The translations under genes were made by a program, and so were the position numbers. Source: Astragalus membranaceus (Eukaryota; Streptophyta; Magnoliopsida; Fabales; Fabaceae). From it: a DNA stretch of 64,000 nt. Where the stretch lies: positions 77,235,621 to 77,299,620 of the forward strand of contig CM076849.1 in NCBI GenBank assembly GCA_039519185.1, in the 5' to 3' direction. The notes beneath the pieces are model-generated. The model saw only the letters and a list, made by a program, of their open reading frames with translations, was not told the DNA's origin and made no database searches. Position 1 is the stretch's first letter. Each line of letters begins with the position of its first letter. Shown here piece after piece: positions 1 through 10,302 of this stretch.

Positions 1-1187
1 TACAAACACAAAATACACATCAATCAATCAATTAAACATCAACTTTAACAATTAGCATACTACAGTAAAAGCTTTACACACGATTAGTGTTTATAAAAAT
101 AATTTTCAATACTAATCTCGGTATCCAACCGTAAAAATGTTTAATGGAGGTTCAAAACAATTTCAGGAATTACTTTACACTTTTAGATTTTCAAAACCAC
201 ATGGACAAATCAAGAAGAATCAACCAAAAGTTTTGTTATAAAACTCGAGCATGCAAGATTACACTTTGAGGAATTTAGGCAAGTTAAAATAGTAACTCAA
301 TGAGGTGGTAGTTCTCAGCTAAAATATTTACATCAGGTTGCAATTTTTCAAAAAGGAATTGAGGGCAAAATTATAGTACTTGAATGAAAACGTTTTCACT
401 TGTAATGATTAAAACACCATGGCAGTTATTAGTGCATCAATAACTTAAAATAGTCCATAAAATAATTTGACAACACATTCAGTTTGCAAACATCTAAACA
501 CATTGCAGAGTTTTCGTAGAGGTTTAGCGTCGACCAATAAAAAAAAACAGTTTGGACGAATCAACACATGCGAGTAACAGGCAACAAGGTAAACTACCAG
601 TAGCATATATGCACAGCAGATACACATAACAAGGTCAGGCAAACAAAGGTAATTATCTTTTAAAATGCATTAAGTCGGTTTACACTCAAGGGACAAACAA
701 ACATCAGGATGGTGAGCATTTAATATCATACTATACAAATACACGAGCATGCGAGTACATATGCAAGTAAAAGTCAATTTAACATTTAACAACAAACAGC
801 AATTACAAGAGCATCTGAGTACATGTCAATCTAACATTTTACAACAAACAGCAATTAATTGGAACATGATGCAAGGTACACCGAGCTCAATACCAACCAA
901 AACACACGTGAGCATTTAAACAACAGAGCATATCATTTAGAAACACGCAGCAAGGAGGTCAACAATAAGGACCACAACAAACAAACACAATTCACACACC
1001 GAAAACACAATACGGCACACAACACTAGTAGGGACATCTCCCCCACTAGTTCACTTACCAATGGAAACTTTTGGCGTACCTGCAACATAAACAATGGTCA
1101 GCACTGAAAGACAACAGTTGGTCACTATCTGACACAACGACTCGACGACATGACCGGACGGACCAACCATTGCTCTGATACCACTAA
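1..1187 (-). other. Leader (5' internal region) of element G, partial
   Basis: This is the internal region just downstream of the G 5' LTR on the minus strand, running off the left edge. No frame of useful length or recognisable retroelement protein is visible. On the minus strand the primer site is followed by a Tekay-like context (GGTCCGTCCGGTC, then TCGTCGAGTCG), resembling the same position in elements D and H3. An untranslated stretch longer than 1 kb suggests a long leader or a non-autonomous (LARD-like) element. The left edge prevents a decision. Confidence 0.6.
1172..1183 (-). other. Primer-binding site of element G (tRNA-iMet)
   Basis: On the minus strand this reads TGGTATCAGAGC, the standard plant initiator-tRNA-Met primer site, four bases after the LTR end. 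It fixes the element's orientation: transcription runs leftward and 1188-3435 is the 5' LTR. Confidence 0.9.
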
Positions 1188-3435
1188 TGTAACACCCCTT
1201 TTCTACCCCATAAATTACACGTCATTTATCAGAGTAAATTGTTTTCACAAAAATTAATTTGAATGAATAGAAAAGAAGTGCCACATCGTCATAAATAAAA
1301 CTCGTCATTGTCACTCGTCAAGATTTTTGCATCATTCGTCATAAAATTTAAACTTTGAAAATTTCGTCACAGCGGAATAAAAATAGCAACTCGCCAAAAT
1401 CCCTCAGACACGTCTCAAAACATCAATAAAATCATTAAACAGCCAGTTAAATAATTTCAACAAACTTCACCCACGCCCCCTAGGTGTTACAGTATCAGAG
1501 AGCGATTCAAAACATCCCAACAGCTATCAAGGAAGGCAGCATGACCTTCACTCGCGGATACCTGCAGCGTTGCCACAGTAGAGCAACATTCCAAGCAGAA
1601 AGGGTGAGTCTTCAAACAGCATAAAGACATATATAATAATCAATATATTAGAGGACAATATCTATAACTACCACGGCACACTTAACGTCGCATTACAACC
1701 ATCACAGAGCAACATCGGCAACCAACGTCAAAAACACATCACAAGCAAAACGCGTCGTGTTTATGCATATGTATGAAAATGCAACCCACACCTGGGCATA
1801 TGCATGATGGTACCATACTCGTCATAATAAGCCACTATGGGCACACCGTCACTGTTTCCTCGTCATAAATAAGCCACTATGGGCACACCGTCACTAAGAG
1901 GCCGAAGCCTATTCGTCATAAAATGCACATGCTATGAGACACTATGGACACATGTGCAACCACAAATCATCATAATCACAACATCATCAAAATATTGGCC
2001 ACTAAGGGCAACAACGTCGTTTAATTAACCACTAAGGGTATCCTCGTCATAATCACATCAACGTCAAAATATTGGCCACTAAGGGCAACAACGTCATTTA
2101 ATTAACCACTAAGGGTATTATCGTCATTTTACTCAACACGTCATTACTTCATCCGGGTCAGCCACGTAGGCGCCCATGCAACATCACTCATTTTTATTTC
2201 CTTAAAATAGCTCTTTTCCGAAAATGATTGAGTCACCACAATTTTCTCAAAATACGAGGTTTGAAGGTTGGATCAACGGCCAAATAAATTTTTCAGAAAA
2301 ATATTTTATGAGCCCCAAATTAGAATATTCAGATGGGCGTCTGAATAAGCTTTACAACGCACTTCGAATCGTTTAAAACGGACACCCGAGTCAAAACTTA
2401 TGATCAAAACAATTTAGAGACGTCAAAATATTTTTCAGGACAGCTACGGGTTTGGCGCCCATGTGTGCGCCTAGGGCTAGGGCACACTACAAAAATCCGA
2501 TTTTCACCCAATTAAATCCCCAAATTAATTCCCAAAATCAGACTCATCAATATAAATCAAATCACCATGATCCCCTATTAAATCCTCCAATTATTTGTTG
2601 CCAAAACATCCATCAATTAAGGTCCCAATCCACATGAATAATATTTCAGTTATCACAAAATCAAGGGTTAATTCAATCACCAATTTTGGACCACCAAATC
2701 AATCACCAAATCGATTATCATTAATTCAAATTACTAATTGCTAATCATCCCTACCAATCCTCCTGAATTATCAAACATGACACAAAAGCAAATCACACCA
2801 ACATGTAGCATGTGAATCATGGTATTAACATCAAACATCAATAAATCACCAACAACAAACATCACAACTCATCTTATATTCACAACAACACCAACAGTTC
2901 AACAAGAAATTCAACATAATAACTAATACACCCTAGGCATCATAGAACTACCCTCCCACATACTAACCATTATATAAACCCTTATAATGTGAGACTCCCC
3001 TTACCTTAATTATGGTGAACACGAAACCTTCTAGACGAGAAATCACCACGTAGCCAACAGCAACAAAGCGCCCTTCTTCTCCTCCCTTGTGCGCCGTACG
3101 GCTCCCTCTCCCCTCCTCTCTTCACGATTTCTTTCTTTCTTTCCTCTCCAAGGCGCACTCTCTCTTTCTCTCTAGGTCTCTCTCTCAAAATTTCGCTAAT
3201 GACCCATCATAGTCCCAATCCTAATTCACTTATGCGCAATCCAATGGATCATGGGCCTCCAACACAGCTTAAGCCCTTTATCTAATTAGTTGTCGCCACC
3301 AAATCCCTAATACCACACCTCCACATAATTAATATAATTTCTAATAATTAAATTATATCCATTAAAATAATTAAATTAATCAAAATACCTAAATACTTAG
3401 TTAATTAACTTAAATTAAATATTTAGGGTGTTACA
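1188..3435 (-). mobile_element. 5' LTR of Ty3/gypsy element G
   Basis: The 2,248-bp block is bounded by TGTAACACCCC on the left and GGGTGTTACA on the right, the TG...CA inverted ends of Tekay-like LTRs. It adjoins an iMet primer site on the left and cuts the reading frame of a Copia gag on the right, so it inserted into that gag. The right flanking pentamer is ACTAT; the other target-site copy lies outside the window. A GA-rich tract (minus strand, about 3000-3190) resembles those in the other Tekay-like LTRs here. The LTR is rich in CGTCA (TGACG on the element strand) and holds tandem repeats at 1818-2130. Confidence 0.88.
1818..2130 (-). repeat. Tandem repeats inside the G LTR
   Basis: Two kinds of short tandem repeat are visible. 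At 1818-1895 a unit containing GCCACTATGGGCACACCGTCA occurs twice. At about 1994-2125 a unit of about 80 bp, containing GGCCACTAAGGGCAACAACG followed by TTTAATTAACCACTAAGGGT, also occurs twice. Both kinds repeat the CGTCAT motif. Confidence 0.8.
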
Positions 3436-4167
3436 ACTATCACAAGGTAGACCTGAATTAGATGCTTTCAGAGCCAAGCTTTTCTTTTTCTTATCCGTAC
3501 TTTCGTGCTCAGCCAGACGAGTGAGCTCTAGTTGGTGCTCTTGCAACTTACCGAATAGGGTGGCAAGTGACATAGTAGCCAAATTTCTGGATTCAGATAT
3601 AGCAGTTACTTTGGGTTTCCATTCTTTGTTTAGACACCTTAGTACTTTGTTGATCAGATCTTCAGCAGGAAATGATTTTCCCAACAGACTCAGTTGATTC
3701 ACTATGTGAGTGAACCTTTTCTGCATCTCTAGTATTGTTTCACCTGTATTCATTCTAAACAATTTGTACCATCTGGTAAGAGTATTTGTTCTTGCCCTTT
3801 TCACTTCACTTGTACCCTCATGAGTAACTTGGAGATTATCCCACATTTCTTGCGCAGATTTACAGTTTGAAACTCGAAAAAATTCATCAGCACTCAAAGC
3901 AGAAGTAATAATATTTTTAGCACGAAAATTATGTTGCACTTTTCTTTTCTCATCATCAGACCATTCATTTCTACTTTTTATTGTAAGAATACCATTTACC
4001 ATATGTGTGGGGACATAGGGTCCTATTTCCACAGCATCCCAAACATCTAAGTCTACCCCTTCAATAAAGATTCTCATTCTTTCTTTCCAATATGCGTAAT
4101 CTTTCCCGTTGAATCCCGGAGGACGGGTAAGAGAAGCACCCTCTTGCGTAGACCAACCTGAAGCCAT
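3436..4167 (-). pseudogene. gag: Copia gag, truncated by insertion of G
   Basis: The minus-strand frame starts at ATG 4167 (MASGWSTQEG) and reads about 244 residues of a Copia-type capsid protein (UBN2/Retrotran_gag_2 type). Visible family features are an N-terminal PPGFNGKDYAYWKERMRIFI block, CKSAQEMWDNL near the middle and a gag-like C-terminal half (GETILEMQKRF, FPAEDLINKVLRCL). At 3436 the frame runs into the G LTR and stops a few codons later, so the CCHC knuckle and all of pol are absent. The remaining frame has no internal stop, so the Copia copy was fairly young when G disrupted it. Confidence 0.85.
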
Positions 4168-4823
4168 TTCTCTTGAAGCTGCTAGGCCCGATGAATTGCG
4201 ATTTAAAACTTTTTAGATCTTTTGAAAAACTTTTTTTCCTTTTCAATGACTTAGATCAATTTTCGCGCAGGTTAAATGGAAGCGAAGAAATTAGAAAATA
4301 AAGCAATAAAGCACACAGAGATTTATCCTGGTTTGGTCACCTCCTAGTGACCTACGTCCAGTCCTCACACCCTTGTGAGATTTTCCACTAACACAAAACA
4401 ACAACGCTTACAGGTGCCTCGGAAAACATTTACAGACTCAGGCACTCTTCCCCTAGGATACCCCACCTATGAAGAGCCCTCAAATCTATTACAATAATAA
4501 CAAGGGATACCCCACCCCTGTTACAACCAACTGCCCCCGAAAGACACCCCACTTCCTAGTACAAACAGCTACCCTAGAGAGATACCCCACTCCCTAGTAC
4601 AAAATACAACAAATAACCAATAACAAATTTATACACCGAAATACCTCTGATATAGGCAGATAATACAACTTGAAGAATGCAACCCCAACTAACTCTTGCA
4701 AAAGATCAGCTCTGACGGACCAACAGTGCGTGAAGAGCAGAAGTAAAAGTGTGAAGAGTTTTTCTCAAAATGTGCTCTGATTCTTAAAAATGGGTTGGTT
4801 TGAAATGAACACAATGAGGCCTC

Positions 4824-4831
4824 TATTTATA
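4824..4831 (-). promoter_or_regulatory. TATA box of the Copia LTR
   Basis: The minus strand reads CCTATAAATAGAGGCC. It lies about 40 bp downstream of the nearest AATCGATT palindrome, a layout repeated in the Ogre LTR. Confidence 0.7.
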
Positions 4832-4871
4832 GGCTATGAGAAAAAGATGTTTACGTTAAAAATAATGTAAG

Positions 4872-5237
4872 AATCGATTATATGTTAAAATGTATTGGAT
4901 CTGGGAATCGATTCTTATGTGTGACTTCTTTTAAGTGACAATCGATTTTTGCTTTACTTGAGAAAGAGCAACAGTCGATTCTTATGATCCAGGAGGGCTA
5001 GGAATCGATTTCATACTTAATTGAATTTTGTATGAATCGGTTCTTGGCTTACCTGAGATGTGTAGAAATCGATTTTTAAGCTTAGTATAAAAATGTATGA
5101 ATCGATTATTTCCTTTGAAAAATTGCTTCGGAATCGATTTGCATACTTAGTGAAACTAGTATGAAACGATTCTTATGCGATTGTTGTTGACCTGAAAATT
5201 GATTTCAATGGATGTTTATAAAAGGTGAAAATCGATT
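4872..5237. repeat. Array of 12 AATCGATT-type palindromes
   Basis: Eight exact AATCGATT sites start at 4872, 4906, 4940, 5003, 5067, 5100, 5132 and 5230. Four one-base variants at 4973, 5035, 5164 and 5197 fill every gap. Successive starts are 34, 34, 33, 30, 32, 32, 33, 32, 32, 33 and 33 bp apart, about three DNA turns. The array ends about 40 bp upstream of the TATA box. Confidence 0.9.
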
Positions 5238-5462
5238 TTTATGCTTTCAAAAATGCTTTTTGTGTTTACTTAAGTATGCATGCATTTTTCCTAAGACACA
5301 CCCAAACCCTAAGGACTACCCTTATATTTAAGGACTACCCTTAAACTTGAATCTTCAATTCTTGAGCTTGATTGTCTTGGATTGTGACTTTGATGTTTTG
5401 TCACTTTCCTTAACTTTGGCCATCAACTTTGGCTTTGTCTTTTTCATCATCAAAACTTAACA

Positions 5463-6329
5463 TGCAATATTAGGTTACCTACAATACAAGGTATCCACAA
5501 TTTCATCTAGTTTCTGAGGGCTTAGGTTTTGTGTTCATACTACATGTATTCATGGAGTTAGCAACGAAACATTGAGACTGGCTCGAAACTGACACTGATT
5601 CAAACCTGAAACTTGTAATTAATTTTAGTCCCACGATACTTAGTCAAATCAAGAGGTTCTTGTGCCTAAACTGAAGCATTTTCTGTCTATTTCTAAAGAA
5701 ACAAAAATGGTCTCAAACGGAGGTCTGTACAGGGAGATACGATGGAAATACCAAAGACTGTCAAAACGGGATTTCTGCAGAACTTGTAAAGTGGGTTGAT
5801 TTCTTTCAGATGCAAGGCTTGAGAACTCTATTCTTGACTATTTTGAGCTTGGAGGTCGAAAATGGTGAAAAGGAAATGGAGATGTCTTTGGTGGTGAAAT
5901 GGGTGTCAATTTGTAGAGAAGCAGCTGAGTGCAATGGTGTAAGAAAAAGTGACATGCATGAAGTTTTGGTGGAGCTCTCTCTCTGCCTTCTTCCTCTCCT
6001 TCTCTAGACATTCTCCTCCCTCTCTCTATTCTGAATTTTCTGCAATTGATACAAATCAGGCGAGTGTGGGGAGGTACCTCAGCTGGGGGGTGTAAGTGGG
6101 GGTGGGACAAGACAATTCTGTCCTCACTTAATTACTTAAACTTACTTAAACAAAGTGAGATTTGGGTGACTTTGACAAGTGTGAGCTGAAGGTGTTCTAA
6201 ATGTTAGGAAATGACCAAAATACCCCTGATAGGTAATATCACACTTAGACTTCTATTTCGCTAATTGATCAAACATAACCTCATGCTAACTTTTATTAAC
6301 CAACTTAGCTAGAAATTGGGGATGTTACA
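5463..6329 (-). mobile_element. Tekay-like LTR F, 5' part only
   Basis: On the minus strand the block starts at 6329 with TGTAACATCCCC, like the H2 LTR start, and contains a GA-rich stretch. It is cut at 5463 by the Copia LTR. On the right it interrupts a LINE coding region. The rest of F is not in the window. Small open frames here fall in low-complexity DNA and are not genes. Confidence 0.7.
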
Positions 6330-7154
6330 ACTTGGACAAATCTGAAGCCTCCTTTAGTCAAAATGTGTTGTTACATGAAAGAAATATGATCAGTAACCTG
6401 ATGGGTGTAAAGACTGTGGAGACTCATTCGAGATACCTTGGTTTACCTATTCCATTTGGGAGGTCAAAGAAGGCTATCTTTAGGTTTTTCATTGACAGAG
6501 TTTGGAAGAAGTTGAAGGTATGAAAGGAAAGGTGACTCTCTAGGGCTGGGAAGGAGATATTAGTCAAAGTTATTGCTCAATCAAGCTATGCTTGGAGGAG
6601 TATCTTAAGTGTCTTTGACAAAATTGTGCAGGGTGGTAGATGGATAGCTTGCCAAGGTAACTCTGTGAGTGTCTGGAAAATTAGGTGGCTGCCAAGCCAA
6701 TCTTCTTTTATTCATAGCAGACCCACAAATGAAATCCCTGATGATAGTAAGGTCTCTAATCTCATTCTTGATTCACCTGTGCAGTGGGATAGATAGAAGA
6801 TTTTAAGGAACTTCAACATTGAGGAGGCAAAGAAAATTGTTAGCATCCCTTTGGCTAGGGCTCCTTCTGCTGATAATTTCACTTGGCATGCAGAGAAAAG
6901 TGGCTTATATTCTGTTAAATCTGATTACCACATATTCTATAATGAAAGAACAAGAGCCAATCCTGGCTGCTCATCAAATGCTGATACTGATTTATGGAAA
7001 GAAATTCCGAAGACACCTCTGCCAAACTAAACCAAGAACTTCATTTGGAGGCCTGCTAAAAACAACCTTCCAACTCTGGCTAATATTTGTAAAAAAGGTA
7101 TAGCCACTGATACTTCATGCCTCCTTTGTAACAAGGGTCAGCCGAGTCATCATG
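6330..7154 (+). pseudogene. L1-type LINE ORF2 fragment (RT C-terminus and zf-RVT)
   Basis: The plus-strand reading gives a plant non-LTR retrotransposon ORF2 C-terminal region: a thumb-like block (SRYLGLPIPFGRSKKAIF, DRVWKKLK), LSRAGKEILVKVIAQ, then after an internal deletion GGRWIACQGNSVSVWKIRWLP and a zinc-binding zf-RVT region (NFIWRPAKNNLPTLANICKK, CLLCNKG). At least four in-frame stops, two around 6521-6533 and others near 6797 and 7028, show it is dead. Its upstream part was separated by LTR F. Confidence 0.85.
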
Positions 7155-7550
7155 TGGCCGAAGTAAAGAAGACTTGCTTGGAAAGGAAGGAAAGGAAGAA
7201 CGTGTACGGAACATGGGAGCAGTTAAAGATCAAACGAAGAAATGGAGCCTTGATGAGTGGAGCGAGGAAGTTTTGTCCCACTAACTGTGTTAGTGAGATC
7301 GTGGGTTATGGCTCCAATTTCTTAGGGCTTAGGAGTGATATTAGACGTTGATCTTTGATTGAACCAACAGTAGGTAAATGTTGGCTCGCATAGTGGCCGA
7401 AGAGGGCCTATGTATATATATAGGAAACCCACAGTTGAGGAGAAGAGATCCCCTCTCCACACAATTGCTTGAAGAACAGAGGAATCAAAGACTATCCAAA
7501 CCTTTGGCCGATCCCACAACTACAGTTTAAGAATTTGAGAACAACAGAAG
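7155..7550. other. Unassigned decayed sequence
   Basis: No recognisable protein is encoded. A TATATATATAGG stretch near 7413 and the gag scrap that follows would fit a decayed LTR-leader region, but no LTR ends or primer site could be found. Confidence 0.3.
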
Positions 7551-7685
7551 CATCTCACCAATTTTGAACAACTATGTGAAACAGTGAAATTGGATGGTAA
7601 TACTGATGAAGCTAAGAAATTGAGGCTTTTTCCATTCTCACAAAATGATGAAGCAAAAGAGTGGTTTGATTCACAACTTGAAGGT
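7551..7685 (+). pseudogene. Ty3/gypsy gag scrap
   Basis: The reading HLTNFEQLCETVKLDG, then EAKKLRLFPFSQNDEAKEWF, matches the core of Retrotrans_gag in Athila/Tat-type elements. Only about 45 codons remain, ending at TGA by the start of the next LTR-like block. The parent element is unknown. Confidence 0.65.
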
Positions 7686-8875
7686 TGTTGAGGCAAAATC
7701 CCTTGTGTCAATTTTGATAAAAACAAACCATTTTGATAAGTGTTTAAATTATCCGATCCATTACTGATCAAATGGTTTTCTTGAGTGATCTAAAGTGCAG
7801 AAACTATTCAATCAAATCTCAAGAAAACAATGTGCTAATAAAGCACCACATGAGAAGGCATAATTTATGCCTTAGAAGAAAAGTATAAAGGCCATTGAGG
7901 TCTTAAGTAGATAGAATATTGAAGACGATTATAATGTATTCTCGAATGTGCAGACAATCTTCGAAGAGCCTCTAAAGCAGAGTAGGGTGTAGTAACATTC
8001 TTCCTTGATGTGAAGACATAAGCTATAGTGACTTCACAAGTTAAGAAGGCTCTCATCAAGAAGCCTAATAAATAAAGAAGGCTTAGCAAAGCCTTAGAAG
8101 ATAAGAATGATGGTCAAAGGAATATAGTCATAGTGGTTTCTTAAGATGAGAAGTTTTCTTAGTAAAGAAGCTCTGCAGATGAGGAAGACACGAGCTATAT
8201 TGCTCCTCAAAGTGAGAAGATGTTTCTTCAAGAAGCATAGAAACAATGAGAATGCAAGAATAAGAAGTTTCTCAAAGATGAGAAGACCCAATTCATGTAG
8301 CCTCTCATGATAAGAAAATATATGAGGTTCAGAAGAAAACTCAAATGCTTCTCAAGCATAAACGTCACATGTCATATCTTCCCAATATTTAGAATAAATT
8401 ATTAAGGTTAACATTGGCCTTAGAATATATGGGATCGGATTTAGATGCTTTAGAAATGGTAAAAATCGAGTTCAGAAGGTCTTAGGGAGAAGCTCTCAAA
8501 AGTGCTGCAGAAAGGATAGAAAGTGTTTAGAAAGTACAGTGTGCAGAAAACTAATGCAAAAATCAGAAAACTACAGCAGATTTTTGGGAAATTGTCCCAA
8601 CAGCTATAAACAACTAGTTTGAGTTTCAAGACCAATTCCAACGACTCTTCATGGAAGACCTCATTCAAGGCGTGTGAGTTGGTTAGAAGTTTCGGTCAAT
8701 ATTTCCTACCAAATGGCTTCTAAAGTAGCTTCACATGCTTCTAAAGAAGCTAATGAAGTACTTATCTTCTCTCAACCATACTCAATGCATTTCAAAGAAA
8801 TTATGGGAACATTTCTTAGTATGTTCATAGTGTTGGAGATTAAATTTTTTACAAACTATTTCTCAAAGAAATAAA
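7686..8875. repeat. LTR-like remnant with degenerate repeats
   Basis: It begins TGTTGAGGCAAAATCCC and soon reads TCAATTTTGATAAAAAC, resembling SIRE/Maximus-type Copia LTR starts. From about 8010 to 8310 four diverged copies of a GAAGACAY-AGCTATAGTG-CTCAAGATGAGAAG unit occur. No matching end or target-site duplication was found, so the assignment is weak. No coding region is supported. Confidence 0.35.
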
Positions 8876-9135
8876 TGGACCGAGAGTCAATGCGAGGGGT
8901 TACGGTAGAACTCACTGAGATAATGTTTATCTCACCCTTTATATGTTGTTGTTTTAGAGATACTCAGGGAAAGAAGAAGGCAAGGAAGCATGGTTGATGA
9001 GACCTTAAGGAGAGCATGAAGTTTTAACCTTATGTTCATGTTGTTTTTCCCTAGTGATTGTACTTTGATTTGATGAGTTGTACTAGCTACTAGTTAATGA
9101 TCGTTTCCTCTATTTTCTTGTTGTTGGATATTAAA
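8876..9135 (+). mobile_element. H1 LTR, left part
   Basis: This stretch matches in layout the last third of the H2 LTR: a GGGGT-ACTCACTGAGATAATG-ATCTCACCC block, then a G/A-rich AGGGAAAG segment. It is interrupted at 9136 by array A and resumes at 50028. The pentamer TTAAA at 9131-9135 is the left target-site copy. The left end of this LTR is not resolved. Confidence 0.7.
8916..8934 (+). other. Conserved LTR hairpin (H1 copy)
   Basis: TGAGATAATGTTTATCTCA is an 8-bp inverted repeat around TGT. The H2 LTR has the same hairpin (52481-52499). The A LTRs have a shorter 6-bp version with the same TGT loop on their coding strand (9510-9524, 15564-15578, 21614-21628). Loss of a base pair from both arms together supports a structural constraint. 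Confidence 0.7.
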
Positions 9136-9592
9136 TGTAACACCCCGGTATATCTATTGACTAAAAATACCCAGGTGCACATTAGTAACACATCAGAGAT
9201 ATATTTCCGGCTTAGACACTGAATATCACTATAAATTTTTCGCTGAATATAACCCAAACAGTCTTATTTACAACAAGACAATATGGTTCTCAAACAATAT
9301 ACCATCAGCATCTATAGTATTCAGTATCATACAAGAAAGCGGAAGAAAGATATACACTAAATACATAACGTTTTAGTATACAGACAACAAAAGGGAAATA
9401 AGCTTAAACATAAAGCTAGGCTATCAGCAACCAGTCCGAGCTCAACCTACTCGTGCCTCTTGGATTTCCGCTGTCCCTGTGTCTCTGTAAAACAACAACA
9501 TTTAAACAGTGAGATACAATCTCAGTGAGTTCTACCGAGACCCCTACTAACTCTCTCGGTTCAATTAATAATCCTTTTTAAAATCAACACAA

Positions 9593-9784
9593 CACCGACT
9601 GCAATAAAGTGCTAACCCCGGTGAACGTGAACAAACAAAGTGCGGCACCGACTGCAATAAAGTGCTAAACCCCGGTGTATCGCACAGCACGACACCGACT
9701 GCAATAAAGTGCTAAACCCCGGTGTACGTACAACAAACTCATGACATAACACCGACTTCAATCCAGTGCTATATACCCGGTGAA
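9593..9784 (-). repeat. Four-copy tandem repeat in A LTR 1
   Basis: The unit of about 50 bp contains CACCGACTGCAATAAAGTGC and ends CCCCGGTG. Four copies follow one another, the last diverged. The same array sits at about 15645-15838 in LTR 2 and 21695-21888 in LTR 3. Confidence 0.9.
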
Positions 9785-10190
9785 CCCCCTTACCAATAGT
9801 ACATTCTCCTATTGGCACGGAGCCTAGGTTGGGGGAGCATGACTGCCCCGCCTAGTATGTCGAACAATGGGTCGTCACCCAACTCGATATATATTTAAAC
9901 ATATATCTACAATCATATGAACATTTAGTCCATTCAAATTATACTTTACCACGTAGGGCTCATAGTCCGTTTTGTTATCAATAAAACATATCCGCACACG
10001 TGTACTATTGTTCGGCTTTTCGAAAGAATTTCAACTTCAAAAGTATTTTATAAAACCCTTTTTAAACATACTCAAAATCATGGCCTTATAAGCCTAATAT
10101 CATTGGAAAATGGTTACGAAAGGATTAAAAGAGGATTGGAATCGATCGGGATCGTTTCGGGCAGGATTGGAAATTTTGGACAGAACACAG

Positions 10191-10302
10191 CGCACGGTTC
10201 GTACGCCCATACACACGGCTCGTGCGCCCTGTAATGCATTTTTGAAAACAGAAACAGAATGACACGCACGGTCCGTGCGCCTGAGACGCACGACTCGTGC
10301 GC
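10191..10302. repeat. Paired GCACGG-CGTGC palindromes in A LTR 1
   Basis: Four imperfect palindromes of the type GCACGGNTCGTGCGC occur as two pairs. CACG starts are 10193 and 10214 (21 bp apart), then 10267 and 10289 (22 bp). The first sites of the pairs are 74 bp apart. H2 has the same arrangement with four pairs. Confidence 0.85.

Larger units (their letters stand above)
4168..5462 (-). mobile_element. Copia 5' LTR and short leader
   Basis: The outer edge is at 5462, where the minus strand reads TGTTAAGTTTTGATGATGAA, a typical start for this Copia group. A TATAAATA box lies at 4824-4831 on the minus strand. The LTR end near the gag is uncertain: I could not find a clean tRNA-iMet primer site between the LTR and the gag ATG, so this part may be deleted or diverged. 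The U3 region (about 4870-5240) holds a regular array of AATCGATT palindromes. The LTR interrupts the Tekay-like LTR that continues at 5463. Confidence 0.75.

Noticed and set aside
4061..4246. Separate minus-strand gene overlapping the Copia gag start
   Set aside because: It is an out-of-frame shadow of the leader and the first gag codons.
4872..5237. CRISPR-like array
   Set aside because: Regularly spaced short palindromes, but the repeat is only 8 bp, the context is a plant LTR promoter and no cas-like genes exist.
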